This document shows, one piece after another, positions 1-8,064 of a stretch of 64,000 nucleotides of DNA. The notes below the pieces were generated by a model that had not been told where the DNA came from, searched no databases, and worked only from the letters and a program-made list of their open reading frames with translations. The first letter of the stretch is position 1; each line of letters opens with the position of its first letter. The DNA is from an uncultured Oscillospiraceae bacterium (GTDB lineage Bacteria > Bacillota > Clostridia > Oscillospirales > Oscillospiraceae): NCBI GenBank assembly GCA_934667095.1, contig CAKULE010000002.1:1-64000 (forward strand). Reading direction: 5' to 3'. The translations under genes and the position numbers were made by a program.

Positions 1-52
1 CGCCTATCTGGTGGACGGGACGTACAATCCCTTCCTCTACTTCCGTTTTTAA
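1..52 (+). CDS. MBOAT O-acyltransferase, C-terminal end only
   Basis: Only the last 16 codons are in the window. The peptide ends in NPFLYFRF, the same ending as the complete MBOAT protein at 38694-40094. It is followed 12 bases later by a DHHW-domain gene, the same gene order as the complete pair further on. By analogy with AlgI/PatA-type enzymes it would be a polytopic membrane protein that moves acyl groups across the membrane for polysaccharide O-acylation. The assignment rests on the matching tail and the neighbour. Confidence 0.75.
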   Translation, partial: AYLVDGTYNPFLYFRF

Positions 53-64
53 GGAGGGCACGGC

Positions 65-1177
65 ATGAAAAGCAAAAAATACTCTGTCTTCCTCACAGTG
101 CTGTTCCTCGTGTTCATTTTCGGCTTTGCCATCGCCTTCTGGCTGGTGCCCGACCGCAGCTTTTCCGAGCAGGAGAACCGCTATCTGGCCCAGCTGAAGG
201 CCCCCACCCTGCGCACCCTGAAGTCCGGCCAGTTCATGGAGGACTTCGAGGACTACGTCATCGACCAGTTCCCCCTGCGGGACCGCTGGATCCAGGCCAA
301 GGCGTGGAGCGAGCGCGCGCTGGGCAAGCAGGAAAACAACGGTGTCTACCTTGGTACCGATGGTCAGACCCTCTTCGCCCAGTACACCGCCCCCACGGAT
401 CTGGCCAAACGGGTGGCCAACGTCAACGCACTGGCAGACAAAGTGGGCGTGCCGGTGACCTTTGCACTGGTCCCCGACAAGAGCTATGTGTGGGCCGCCC
501 GCCTGCCCGCCAACGCCCCGCTGACGGACGACGGCTCCGCCGCCAGCGAGGCTGCCTCCCTCTGCTCCGACAAGGTCCAGTGGATCGACCTCTACGGTCT
601 GGACTGGGGCGACGACTCCTTCTACCGCACGGACCACCACTGGAGCACCATGGGGGCAGCGCTGGCCTATCAGGCGCTGGAGACCGCCCTCACCGGCTCC
701 GCTGTCCTGCCCGACGGTCCGCTGAAGCTGGAGTCTGACTCCTTCTACGGCACCACCTGGTCCTCCGCCGGGGCGGGCTGGGTGAAGCCTGACTCCATCT
801 ACACGTGGGTGGACGGGGACGGCTTCACCGTCACCGCCTACCACACCGGCGCGGCCCAGCCCGGGGTGCTCTACGACCGGAGCAAGCTGGCCGTCAAGGA
901 CAAGTACTCCATGTTCCTCGGCGGCAACCAGCCCCTGTGCGTGATCTCCAACCCCGAAGCCTCCGGCGGAAAGCTGCTGGTGATCCGGGACTCCTACGCC
1001 GACTCACTGGCCCCCTTTCTCGCTCAGGACTGGCAGGAAGTCCACCTGTGGGACCTGCGGTACAACCTCAACTCCCTCAAGCAGTATATTGCCGATAACG
1101 GCATCGATCAGGTGCTGGTGCTCTACTCTGCCGCCAACTTCGCCAGCGATGCGAACCTGTTCCTGCTGGGCCTGTAA
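65..1177 (+). CDS. DHHW-family (AlgX/SGNH-like) membrane-anchored protein
   Basis: This 370-residue protein starts with a basic stretch and one hydrophobic segment (about residues 8-28), so it should be anchored in the membrane with its body outside. The motif TDHHWS lies near residue 190, and DQFPLRDRW near residue 60 is typical of the family. DHHW proteins are related to AlgX/AlgJ and act beside MBOAT proteins in O-acetylation of exported or wall polymers. Here it follows the MBOAT tail by 12 bases (GGAGGGCACGGC before the ATG), so the two are one operon, closed by the terminator at 1194. The polymer acylated is unknown. A related pair lies at 37584-40094. Confidence 0.85.
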   Translation: MKSKKYSVFLTVLFLVFIFGFAIAFWLVPDRSFSEQENRYLAQLKAPTLRTLKSGQFMEDFEDYVIDQFPLRDRWIQAKAWSERALGKQENNGVYLGTDGQTLFAQYTAPTDLAKRVANVNALADKVGVPVTFALVPDKSYVWAARLPANAPLTDDGSAASEAASLCSDKVQWIDLYGLDWGDDSFYRTDHHWSTMGAALAYQALETALTGSAVLPDGPLKLESDSFYGTTWSSAGAGWVKPDSIYTWVDGDGFTVTAYHTGAAQPGVLYDRSKLAVKDKYSMFLGGNQPLCVISNPEASGGKLLVIRDSYADSLAPFLAQDWQEVHLWDLRYNLNSLKQYIADNGIDQVLVLYSAANFASDANLFLLGL

Positions 1178-1193
1178 CGGACCGGCAGCACCT

Positions 1194-1224
1194 GCGGGCC
1201 GCCCAAAGGGCGGCCCGCGTTTTT
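1194..1224 (+). terminator. Rho-independent terminator after DHHW gene
   Basis: A GC-rich stem (CGGGCCGCCC, loop AAAG, complementary arm) is followed by five T residues, 17 bases after the stop codon. Confidence 0.9.
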
Positions 1225-1248
1225 CTGTCAGATCTGCTGATTTCTCCG

Positions 1249-1277
1249 TTGCGTTTGGCAGGAAAAACATTTATAAT
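1249..1277 (+). promoter_or_regulatory. Sigma-A promoter of pncB
   Basis: TTGCGT and TATAAT are separated by exactly 17 bases, 34 bases before the pncB start codon. Confidence 0.75.
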
Positions 1278-1310
1278 AAGTTTTAATACGCTGAAAAAGG
1301 GGGCTCTCCC

Positions 1311-2750
1311 ATGGAGCACAAGGTCAATTACACCATGCTCTTCGACTTCTATGAGCTGACCATGGCCAACGGCTACTTCCAGAGCGATAAAAAGGATTCC
1401 ATCTGTTATTTCGACGTCTTTTACCGGGAGATCCCGGACGGTGGCGGCTTCGCCATCGCCGCCGGGCTGGAGCAGGTGGTGGAGTACATCCGGGACCTGC
1501 ACTTTGACGAGGACGATCTGGCCTACCTCCGGTCCAAGGGGGTCTTCGCCCCGGAGTTTCTGGAGTGGCTGCGGCACTTCCGCTTCACTGGGGACGTCTG
1601 GGCCGTGCCCGAGGGCACGCCCATCTTCCCCCGGGAACCCATCATGACCGTCCGGGCCCCCGCCGTTCAGGCCCAGTTCCTGGAGACCTATCTGCTGCTC
1701 ACCTTGAACCACCAGTCCCTCATCGCCACCAAGTCCAGCCGTATCGTCCGGGCGGCGCAGGGCCGGCCGGTGTCCGAGTTCGGCTCCCGCCGGGCACAGG
1801 GGCCCAGCGGCGCCCTGCTGGGGGCCCGGGCCAGCTACATCGCCGGCTGCTCCGGCACCGCCTGCGCCATGGCCGACCAGCTGTACGGCGTCCCCGCCAC
1901 GGGCACCATGGCCCACTCCTGGGTGCAGATGCACGACGATGAATACTCCGCCTTCCGCGCCTACTGCGAGATTTATCCGGACAACCCCGTCCTGCTGGTG
2001 GACACATACAGCGTCCTCAAATCCGGCGTGCCCGCGGCCATCAAGGTGTTCCGGGAGCTGGGCATCACCCGGGGCGGCATCCGCATTGACTCCGGCGATT
2101 TGGCGTACCTCTCCTCCCGGGCCCGGGCCATGCTGGACAAGGCCGGCCTGCCCGACATCAAGATCATCGCCTCCAACTCGCTGGATGAGTATATTATCCG
2201 GGACCTGCTGCTGCAGGGGGCCTGCATCGACGGCTTCGGCGTGGGCGAGCGGCTCATCACCGCCAAGTCCTCCCCCGTGTTCGGCGGGGTGTACAAACTG
2301 GCCGCCGTGGAGGATCAGGCGGGGCATATCGTCCCCAAGATCAAGATCAGCGAGAACCCCACCAAGATCACTCTGCCCCATTTTAAAAAGGTCTACCGCC
2401 TGTTCGACAACGCCACCGGCAAGGCCATCGCCGATTACATCTGCACCTGTGAGGAGGCCCCCGACTTCACCCAGCCGCTGGAGCTCTTCGATCCGGAGTG
2501 TACGTGGAAGCGCTCCGTAGTCACCGACTATACCGCCCGCCCCCTGCTGGAGCCCATCTTCCTGAACGGGCAGCAGGTCTACGAGCTGCCCCCCATTGAG
2601 GAGGTCCGGGCCCACTGCGCCGCCGAGCTGGCCACCCTCTGGCCCGAGGTCAAGCGCTTTGACAACCCCCATAATTACTATGTGGACCTGTCTCATGGGC
2701 TGTGGGACCTCCGGGCCCGGCTGCTGGCCGAACAGGGAGTGCGGGTATGA
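1311..2750 (+). CDS. pncB: Nicotinate phosphoribosyltransferase
   Basis: This enzyme joins nicotinate to PRPP, normally with ATP hydrolysis, giving nicotinate mononucleotide for NAD salvage in the cytoplasm. The protein has 479 residues, usual for the bacterial family. Recognised stretches are the N-terminal YTMLFDFYELTMANGYF, the GTMAHSWVQM region near residue 200 (which carries the conserved histidine) and RIDSGDLAYLS near residue 260, part of the phosphoribosyl-binding barrel. A consensus promoter lies just upstream. The stop codon overlaps the start of the next gene (ATGA), so the two are translationally coupled. Confidence 0.95.
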   Translation: MEHKVNYTMLFDFYELTMANGYFQSDKKDSICYFDVFYREIPDGGGFAIAAGLEQVVEYIRDLHFDEDDLAYLRSKGVFAPEFLEWLRHFRFTGDVWAVPEGTPIFPREPIMTVRAPAVQAQFLETYLLLTLNHQSLIATKSSRIVRAAQGRPVSEFGSRRAQGPSGALLGARASYIAGCSGTACAMADQLYGVPATGTMAHSWVQMHDDEYSAFRAYCEIYPDNPVLLVDTYSVLKSGVPAAIKVFRELGITRGGIRIDSGDLAYLSSRARAMLDKAGLPDIKIIASNSLDEYIIRDLLLQGACIDGFGVGERLITAKSSPVFGGVYKLAAVEDQAGHIVPKIKISENPTKITLPHFKKVYRLFDNATGKAIADYICTCEEAPDFTQPLELFDPECTWKRSVVTDYTARPLLEPIFLNGQQVYELPPIEEVRAHCAAELATLWPEVKRFDNPHNYYVDLSHGLWDLRARLLAEQGVRV

Positions 2751-3403
2751 GAGGAGTCCTTGTCGCCATGCACAAGGAGCTGGCCCCGCCCTTTACCGAC
2801 GGCGAGCCGCTCCCCGCTTACAGCGGACTGGACCTGCGCCAGCTGGACCGCCAGACCGTCCTGTGCGTGTGCGGCGTAGGCAAGGTCAATGCCGCGCTGG
2901 CCGCCCAGCTGCTCATCGACCGCTTTGCCATCGACGAGCTGTGGAACATCGGGGTCTCCGGCTCCTTCCGGGATGATCCGGCGGGCACCCTCATCTCCGC
3001 CACTGCCTGCGTCCAGCACGATCTGGATATCTTCGGCGACCCCGCCGGGCAGGTCCCCGTGCTGGACCGGGTGGACCTCCTCTGCGCCGGCGCAGAGGAC
3101 GCGGTGAAGCTGCTGTCCGCGGCGGGGCTCCCCTGCCGGGCGGGCGTGGTGGCCACCGGGGACTGGTTCGGCCGGGACTTCCCCCGGGCGGAACGCATCC
3201 GGGATGGCTTCGGGGCCGACGTCTGCGACATGGAGGCCGGCGCCGCCGCGCAGGTCTGTCTCCGGGCGGAGGTGCCCTTCCGATGTCTGAAGGTGGTGTC
3301 CGACCACCTGTTCCACCCCAGCCAGTACGAAGAATACCAGGCCAACGCGCCGCAGGTCACCCGCCGACTGAACGAGGCACTGGCCCTGCTGTTAAAAATC
3401 TGA
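2747..3403 (+). CDS. MTA/SAH nucleosidase-like phosphorylase-family protein
   Basis: The ATG at 2747 overlaps the pncB stop, giving a 218-residue protein; an upstream in-frame start exists but would lie inside pncB. It belongs to the PNP/UDP phosphorylase superfamily: GVGKVNAA and NIGVSGSF in the first half, CDMEAGAAAQV (the nucleoside-binding Met-Glu) near residue 165, and LKVVSDH after it. These features fit 5'-methylthioadenosine/S-adenosylhomocysteine nucleosidases, which cleave the N-glycosidic bond with water. The overlap with pncB suggests a role in salvage of nucleosides or pyridine nucleosides. The exact substrate cannot be read from the sequence. Confidence 0.75.
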   Translation: MRGVLVAMHKELAPPFTDGEPLPAYSGLDLRQLDRQTVLCVCGVGKVNAALAAQLLIDRFAIDELWNIGVSGSFRDDPAGTLISATACVQHDLDIFGDPAGQVPVLDRVDLLCAGAEDAVKLLSAAGLPCRAGVVATGDWFGRDFPRAERIRDGFGADVCDMEAGAAAQVCLRAEVPFRCLKVVSDHLFHPSQYEEYQANAPQVTRRLNEALALLLKI

Positions 3404-3431
3404 ACCAACGCAAAGCAAAGGTGTTTGCCAG

Positions 3432-3917
3432 ATGTCTATCGAACGAGTCAAATCCTATTTCTCCCAATTCGGTATGGAGAGCCGCATCTGCGAGCTGAGT
3501 CAGTCCAGCGCCACGGTGGAGCTGGCGGCCCAGGCGCTGGGCTGCGCCCCCTGCCGCATCGCCAAGACCCTGTCCTTCTCCCTGAACGGCGCGCCCATCC
3601 TCATCGTCACCGCCGGGGATGCCCGCATCGACAACGCCAAGTACCGGGGCCGCTTCGGGGCCAAGGCCAAAATGCTCACCCCGGAGGAGGCCGCCGCCCT
3701 CATCGGTCACGCCGTGGGCGGCGTGTGCCCCTTCGCCGTCAATGATGGCGTCACCGTCTATCTGGACCGCTCCCTGAAGCGATTCGACACCGTCTTCCCC
3801 GCCTGCGGCAGCAGCAACAGCGCCATCGAGCTCACGCTGGACGAGCTGGAGCGCTATTCCGGCTCCCCCGAGTGGGTGGACGTGTGCAAGGGCTGGGAGG
3901 ATACCCCGGCCAAATGA
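3432..3917 (+). CDS. YbaK/EbsC-family aminoacyl-tRNA deacylase
   Basis: A 161-residue single-domain protein of the YbaK/ProX family, which hydrolyses mischarged tRNAs such as Cys-tRNA(Pro) or Ala-tRNA(Pro) in trans. The central IAKTLSF segment, followed by the FGAKAKMLTPEEA and GGVCPFAV segments, is characteristic of the fold, in which the conserved lysine of IAKT is important. It lies 28 bases after the nucleosidase gene and ends at a strong bidirectional terminator, so it is probably the last gene of the pncB transcript. Which misacylated tRNA it edits is not evident. Confidence 0.85.
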   Translation: MSIERVKSYFSQFGMESRICELSQSSATVELAAQALGCAPCRIAKTLSFSLNGAPILIVTAGDARIDNAKYRGRFGAKAKMLTPEEAAALIGHAVGGVCPFAVNDGVTVYLDRSLKRFDTVFPACGSSNSAIELTLDELERYSGSPEWVDVCKGWEDTPAK

Positions 3918-3922
3918 AGCAG

Positions 3923-3969
3923 CAAAAAGGCCCCCGGTCCGCCAATGGCGGACCGGGGGTCCTTTTTTG
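3923..3969. terminator. Bidirectional terminator between convergent genes
   Basis: A 13-bp stem (CCCCCGGTCCGCC / complementary arm, loop AAT) has A residues before it and T residues after it. It can terminate both the rightward YbaK gene and the leftward gene at 3982. Confidence 0.9.
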
Positions 3970-3981
3970 TATCCTCAAGGT

Positions 3982-5985
3982 TCAGCCTTTGGGCTCCGCC
4001 GGCTGACCGCCGCTCTCGAACAGGTCGGCATAGGCCGCCTCGTACCCGGCAGGAAAGCGCTCCTCCCAGCAGGCGCCGGAGGCGCGGACAGAGGCAAAGC
4101 AGTGCCGCAGAATGGCCCCCAGCAGCATGCCCTTGTTCCGCAGGTGCTCGCCGCGGAGACCGTCCTCCCCCCAGAACATGCTCTCCAGCACCGTGGCTCG
4201 GTCCTCTGTGGGATAGGTCTTGGAATAGCCCCGAACAAACCACGCATTGTCCTCATCCCCGGCATCCATCGTATCGCGCGGGTCATCGTAGGTATTGCCG
4301 TAAGCGTCATTATAATTCATGCGGTAGCTGAACCAGCCGGGGTTTCCCGTGCTCCACAGGTCGTCCAGATTCAGGCCCTCTTCCGCCAGCACAGACTCCA
4401 TATAGCCGTCCAGCACGTGGCTGAGCTCATGGGGCAGATGGCTGCGGATTTCCGCGCCCTGTCCGATGTCCAGCACCACCGTCCGCCCGTTGGTCTCGGT
4501 GAAGGTGATGGCCGCGGCGGTATTGATCCCGCTGAGCGACGTGCGGTAGAGCGCCCCGGCCAGAAAGATGCGCAGCCGCCTGGGCTCCCGGGAGCAAAGC
4601 TCCCCGATGAGCCCCTCCGGCAGGCGGCCCAGCACCTCGTCCACGATCTTGAGAGTGGAATAGATCTGCATGTCGTTGTCCGAGAAGCGGGCCACATAGT
4701 CGCTGGCGTCAAAGTCGTTGCCCTCGCCGCGGCAGTAGAGCTCCACGCCGTAGCGTTCCTCCAGCTCCGCAGCGTAGGCATCCACCAGCCCGCCCAGCCC
4801 GGTGGGATAGTAGGTCCCGGTGCCCTGCGGCTCCCCACTGAGGTAGTCCCAGAGGTAGAGCTTCTGTGCGCTGCCGTCCTCCCATACGCTCAGCACGGCA
4901 AAGCCCAGATCGGACAGCAAGCCAATGCTCAGATAAGAGCTGCCGGGCAGGAGCGCCGTGCGACAGGACCCGTCCAGACAGTTCACGGCAACGACCTGTC
5001 CGCTGCCGCCCAGCAGCCAGCCGCCCCGGTAGTCCGTGGTGAAGAGGCTGTCCTCCGGCAGCTCCGCCAGCAGCAGGCCATCCTCGCCCACCGCGCTCAG
5101 AGCCAGCAGGCCGGTCCCACTCTGGACCGTCAGCGGCCCGCAGAGGAACTGGTTGCTCTGGTCCATGCTCCAGCGGGTGACCTCCCCCGTGGGCCCGTCC
5201 AGAATAGCCAGATCGCCGCCGCTGTACTGGGGCAAATAGAAACGGCTGCCCACAGAGGTGGCGCTCCACAGCCCGCTGCCGGTCAGCGCCACCGGGGTCC
5301 GCACGCCGGTGGCAGTCTCGATCAACTCGATCTGGTCTTCCCCGTCCCGGGCGCTCAGCAGATACCGGCCATCCCCGGAAAAGCGCAGGCTGACCTCCCC
5401 GTAGGGCTCAGCCGGTTCTCCGTTCCAGATCCAGCGGGGCTCATAGCGTTCATCGTAGAGGATGGCCTCGCAGGCCGCAGTGTCCGCCCGGGTGGTCCAG
5501 AGGGAGCCGTCCTCCAGAAAGCCGCAGCTCACAAACCCCGGCAGATCCAGCCGGGCCCGCAGGCTGCCGTCGGACAGGTCCAGCACCACGATGGTGCTAA
5601 CGTACTCCTCCGTCTCTGTACCCTGAGGGAAATAGTCATAGGTCCGCAAGAGGAGCAGGCTGCCCCACAGGCTCACCCCGCCGAACTCGCCGCTGACCCA
5701 CTCCTCCGTCAGGCTGTCGAGGGCGTACAGGCCATTCTCCCCCGCCCCGTAGCGGGAGAGGTCCAGCCCGCAGGTCCGGGCCGGGCCGGCCGCCGGCAGA
5801 TCAGGCAGGGCAAGGTGCCTCTGCCGACCGGGGATGCCATCGGGAAGGGCCGCCTGCGCCCCGGCCAGACACCCGGCCCAGCGGGACGCATCGGGAGCGG
5901 TCGGCGGGGCCTCCGCGGCGGCGGGGCCCGCTGTCAGGGAAAAAGCCAGCGCAAGGGCCAGCAGAGCGCTCCAGATCCGTTTCAT
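3982..5985 (-). CDS. Secreted propeller-like protein with HExxH metallopeptidase motif
   Basis: The start at 5985 has an AAGGA ribosome binding site and gives a signal peptide (KR, hydrophobic stretch, cleavage near AAAEA); a longer in-frame form lacks this logic. The mature part of about 640 residues first shows many short repeats of the type DLSDGSLRARLDLPG and DGSLWTTR, as in beta-propeller proteins. The C-terminal third has PHELSHVLDGY at about residue 517, a zinc-binding HExxH motif, and a later TVLESMFW that could give a third ligand. I infer an extracytoplasmic metallopeptidase with an N-terminal propeller. I recognise no named family and the substrate is unknown. It is a single gene in its own orientation. 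Confidence 0.6.
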   Translation of the reverse strand: MKRIWSALLALALAFSLTAGPAAAEAPPTAPDASRWAGCLAGAQAALPDGIPGRQRHLALPDLPAAGPARTCGLDLSRYGAGENGLYALDSLTEEWVSGEFGGVSLWGSLLLLRTYDYFPQGTETEEYVSTIVVLDLSDGSLRARLDLPGFVSCGFLEDGSLWTTRADTAACEAILYDERYEPRWIWNGEPAEPYGEVSLRFSGDGRYLLSARDGEDQIELIETATGVRTPVALTGSGLWSATSVGSRFYLPQYSGGDLAILDGPTGEVTRWSMDQSNQFLCGPLTVQSGTGLLALSAVGEDGLLLAELPEDSLFTTDYRGGWLLGGSGQVVAVNCLDGSCRTALLPGSSYLSIGLLSDLGFAVLSVWEDGSAQKLYLWDYLSGEPQGTGTYYPTGLGGLVDAYAAELEERYGVELYCRGEGNDFDASDYVARFSDNDMQIYSTLKIVDEVLGRLPEGLIGELCSREPRRLRIFLAGALYRTSLSGINTAAAITFTETNGRTVVLDIGQGAEIRSHLPHELSHVLDGYMESVLAEEGLNLDDLWSTGNPGWFSYRMNYNDAYGNTYDDPRDTMDAGDEDNAWFVRGYSKTYPTEDRATVLESMFWGEDGLRGEHLRNKGMLLGAILRHCFASVRASGACWEERFPAGYEAAYADLFESGGQPAEPKG

Positions 5986-6088
5986 CGCAGTTCCTTTCCG
6001 CAGGCCCGCCGGGCCGCCCGCCGTTGAAGTCACCCCCATGATACCAGAAAATACAAAAGAATACAAGGGAATCCATTTCCCATTTCGC

Positions 6089-6154
6089 ACAGGCGCAAGG
6101 ACTGCTCGTAACTCGCCATCGTCTTTTTGCTGAGCTGCTTGCTGCAGCAGTAAA
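6089..6154 (-). pseudogene. Tyrosine-integrase N-terminal fragment (66-bp repeat, left copy)
   Basis: Read on the minus strand this encodes YCCSKQLSKKTMASYEQSLRL, part of the N-terminal core-binding domain of a XerC/D-like integrase. The same DNA occurs at 18256-18321 in the same orientation with 63 of 66 bases identical. No start codon, catalytic domain or further integrase sequence is present, so this is a remnant. The homology ends exactly at TAAA, where the truncated DUF4268 gene begins. Confidence 0.8.
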
Positions 6155-6942
6155 GGCTTGTTGGCAGTTGTCGTTGCGATATTCTATGCAGAGATGAGAT
6201 CACAGGGAAAGTCGTGCTCATTGAAAATCAGCTTGAACAGACCAACCATGACCACTTAGGGAAAATATTGACCTATGCATCCGGTCTTGACGCTTCTGTT
6301 GTTGTGTGGGTAGTTGCTGCCGCGCGTGATGAACACGCAAGCGCCATCGAGTGGCTCAACAAACACACAGATGATAGCATTTCCTTTTTCTTGATAGAGA
6401 TCCATGCCTACAAGATAGGCGATTCAGAGCCTGCACCGCAATTTAAGATTATTGAGCAACCCAACGATTTTGCAAAAATTGTGAAACGCATTTCACAGGA
6501 TAAGGGGATGAACGAGTCTCAGGGCTGCAGATTGGAGTTTTGGACGCAGTTCAACGATATTCTTGAGCAGCGCGGCAAGCCTTTTAACAAGCGTAAAGCG
6601 ACCACGGATCATTGGTATTCTGTGGCAGTCGGTTCATCGGAATGTCAAATTTCAATCGACTTGGTCAAAAAAGAGCATAAAATAAGAGTGGGACTGTGGA
6701 TCGCTGACAACAAGGAACGCTTTGACTATATAAAGCGGCACAAGGCAGAAATAGAAGCGGCGATGGGAATGGCGTTGTCATGGGAGAGGCTGGACAACAA
6801 AAAATCCTCTCTGATTTGCACATATATCAAGGGGTTGGATTTCAAAAATCAGGAAAACTATCCGGAGCTTATGAATAAATCCATTGACCTCGTTGTAAAA
6901 ATGCGAGATGTGCTGAAACAGTATGTTTTGGCTGAATTGTAA
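6154..6942 (+). pseudogene. DUF4268 protein, 5'-truncated
   Basis: The reading frame is open from 6154, directly after the integrase fragment, and encodes recognisable family sequence (CDILCRDEITGKVVLIENQ) before the first usable start, a GTG at 6214. Full-length members are longer, with an N-terminal nuclease-like part ending in this IENQLEQTNHDHLGK region followed by the DUF4268 domain (WYSVAVGSSE, IWIA-like RVGLWIADNKERF). The 5' end has therefore been lost and replaced by integrase DNA. A 242-residue product from GTG 6214 is possible but lacks a clear ribosome binding site. DUF4268 proteins are often found in defence islands; here it is probably dead. Confidence 0.75.
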
Positions 6943-6988
6943 GTGAGGGAGCGACCAACTACATAAAGATTATCAGGAGCGTGAGACC

Positions 6989-7346
6989 ATGACCTTTATC
7001 TGCTACCCCAAATGCACCACCTGCCAGAAGGCGCGGAAGTGGCTGGACGAGAACGGCATTTCCTATGCGTTCCGGGACATCAAGACGGAAAATCCTGCTT
7101 ATGAGGAGCTGTCCGCGTGGTACCGGCGCAGTGGGCTGCCGCTCAAGAAATTCTTCAACACCAGTGGCCTCTTCTATAAAATCCATGGCGCTGAAGGACA
7201 AGCTCCCTGCCATGAGCGAGGACGAGATGCTGAAGCTCCTCGCCACAGACGGGATGCTGGTCAAGCGCCCGCTTCTGGTGGACGATGACTTCGCGCTGGT
7301 CGGCTTCAAGGAAGCGGAGTGGGAGAGCCGCCTGAAAATTTCATAA
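6989..7346 (+). pseudogene. ArsC/Spx-like (YffB-type) protein with +1 frameshift
   Basis: The first part reads FICYPKCTTCQKARKWL with the CxxC of thioredoxin-fold ArsC/Spx relatives, through FFNTSGLFYK. The homology then continues in another frame as ALKDKLPAMSEDEMLKLLATDGMLVKRPLLV to a stop at 7346. Removing one A from the AAAA run at 7178-7181 restores one 118-residue frame. The mutation either makes this a pseudogene or is a base-call error in a homopolymer. Intact relatives of this length are uncharacterised small reductase-like proteins rather than proven arsenate reductases. Confidence 0.8.
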
Positions 7347-7424
7347 ATGTCGCCCCACAGGCGACCAAACCCTCCTTCGGACGCCCTACAATGTGAGCGT
7401 AATCAAACGAAGGAGGGCTTTTTT

Positions 7425-8060
7425 ATGACGGAATTGGTTTTTATTTTGGATCGCAGCGGCTCTATGTCGGGACTGGAGGCGGACACCATCGGCGGCTTCA
7501 ACTCCATGATCGAAAAGCAAAAGAAGGAGGCCGGGGAGGCGCTGGTCTCCACGGTGCTTTTCGCCAACGACAGCACGGTCATCCACGACCGTCTGCCGCT
7601 GAGCGAGGTGCCGCCCCTGACGGAAAAGGAGTATTTCACCCGCGGCTGCACGGCGTTGCTGGATGCCGTGGGCGGCGCCATCCACCACATCGGCAACGTT
7701 CACAAGTACGCCCGCCGGGAGGACGTGCCGGAGAAGACTATGTTCATCATCACCACCGACGGCTACGAAAACGCCAGCCGCCGCTACGATTATGAGCGTG
7801 TGCGCCACATGATCCAGCGGCAGAAGGAGAGATACGGCTGGGAATTCCTGTTCCTCGGCGCAAACATCGACGCGGCCAAGGAGGCGGCACGCTTCGGCAT
7901 CGGTGCGGACCGCTCGGTGAACTACAAATGCGACGAGGCGGGCACGGCGCTCAATTACGAGGTCATCAGCGAGGCGGTGTGCAGCGTCCGCGCCGCCCGG
8001 CCGCTCAGTGCCGACTGGAAGCGCCGCATCGACGAGGACGTGCAGAAAAGAGGGAGGTAA
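7425..8060 (+). CDS. VWA-domain protein
   Basis: The ATG at 7425 follows AAGGAGG by eight bases, giving 211 residues; a longer frame has no ribosome binding site. The protein is a single von Willebrand A domain: FILDRSGSMSG at residues 6-16 is the DxSxS metal-ion-dependent adhesion motif, and FIITTDGYENAS near 105 supplies the Thr and Asp. There is no signal peptide, so it is cytoplasmic. The stop lies four bases before an ADP-ribosylglycohydrolase gene, so both form a small operon. Cytoplasmic VWA proteins usually act as metal-dependent scaffolds; the partner here is unknown. Confidence 0.85.
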   Translation: MTELVFILDRSGSMSGLEADTIGGFNSMIEKQKKEAGEALVSTVLFANDSTVIHDRLPLSEVPPLTEKEYFTRGCTALLDAVGGAIHHIGNVHKYARREDVPEKTMFIITTDGYENASRRYDYERVRHMIQRQKERYGWEFLFLGANIDAAKEAARFGIGADRSVNYKCDEAGTALNYEVISEAVCSVRAARPLSADWKRRIDEDVQKRGR

Positions 8061-8064
8061 GGAT

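Noticed and set aside
3967..6027. Long open frame on the plus strand (686 codons)
   Set aside because: It lies fully opposite the secreted metallopeptidase gene, has no family motif and repeats Pro/Ala/Arg/Gly, a product of high GC content.
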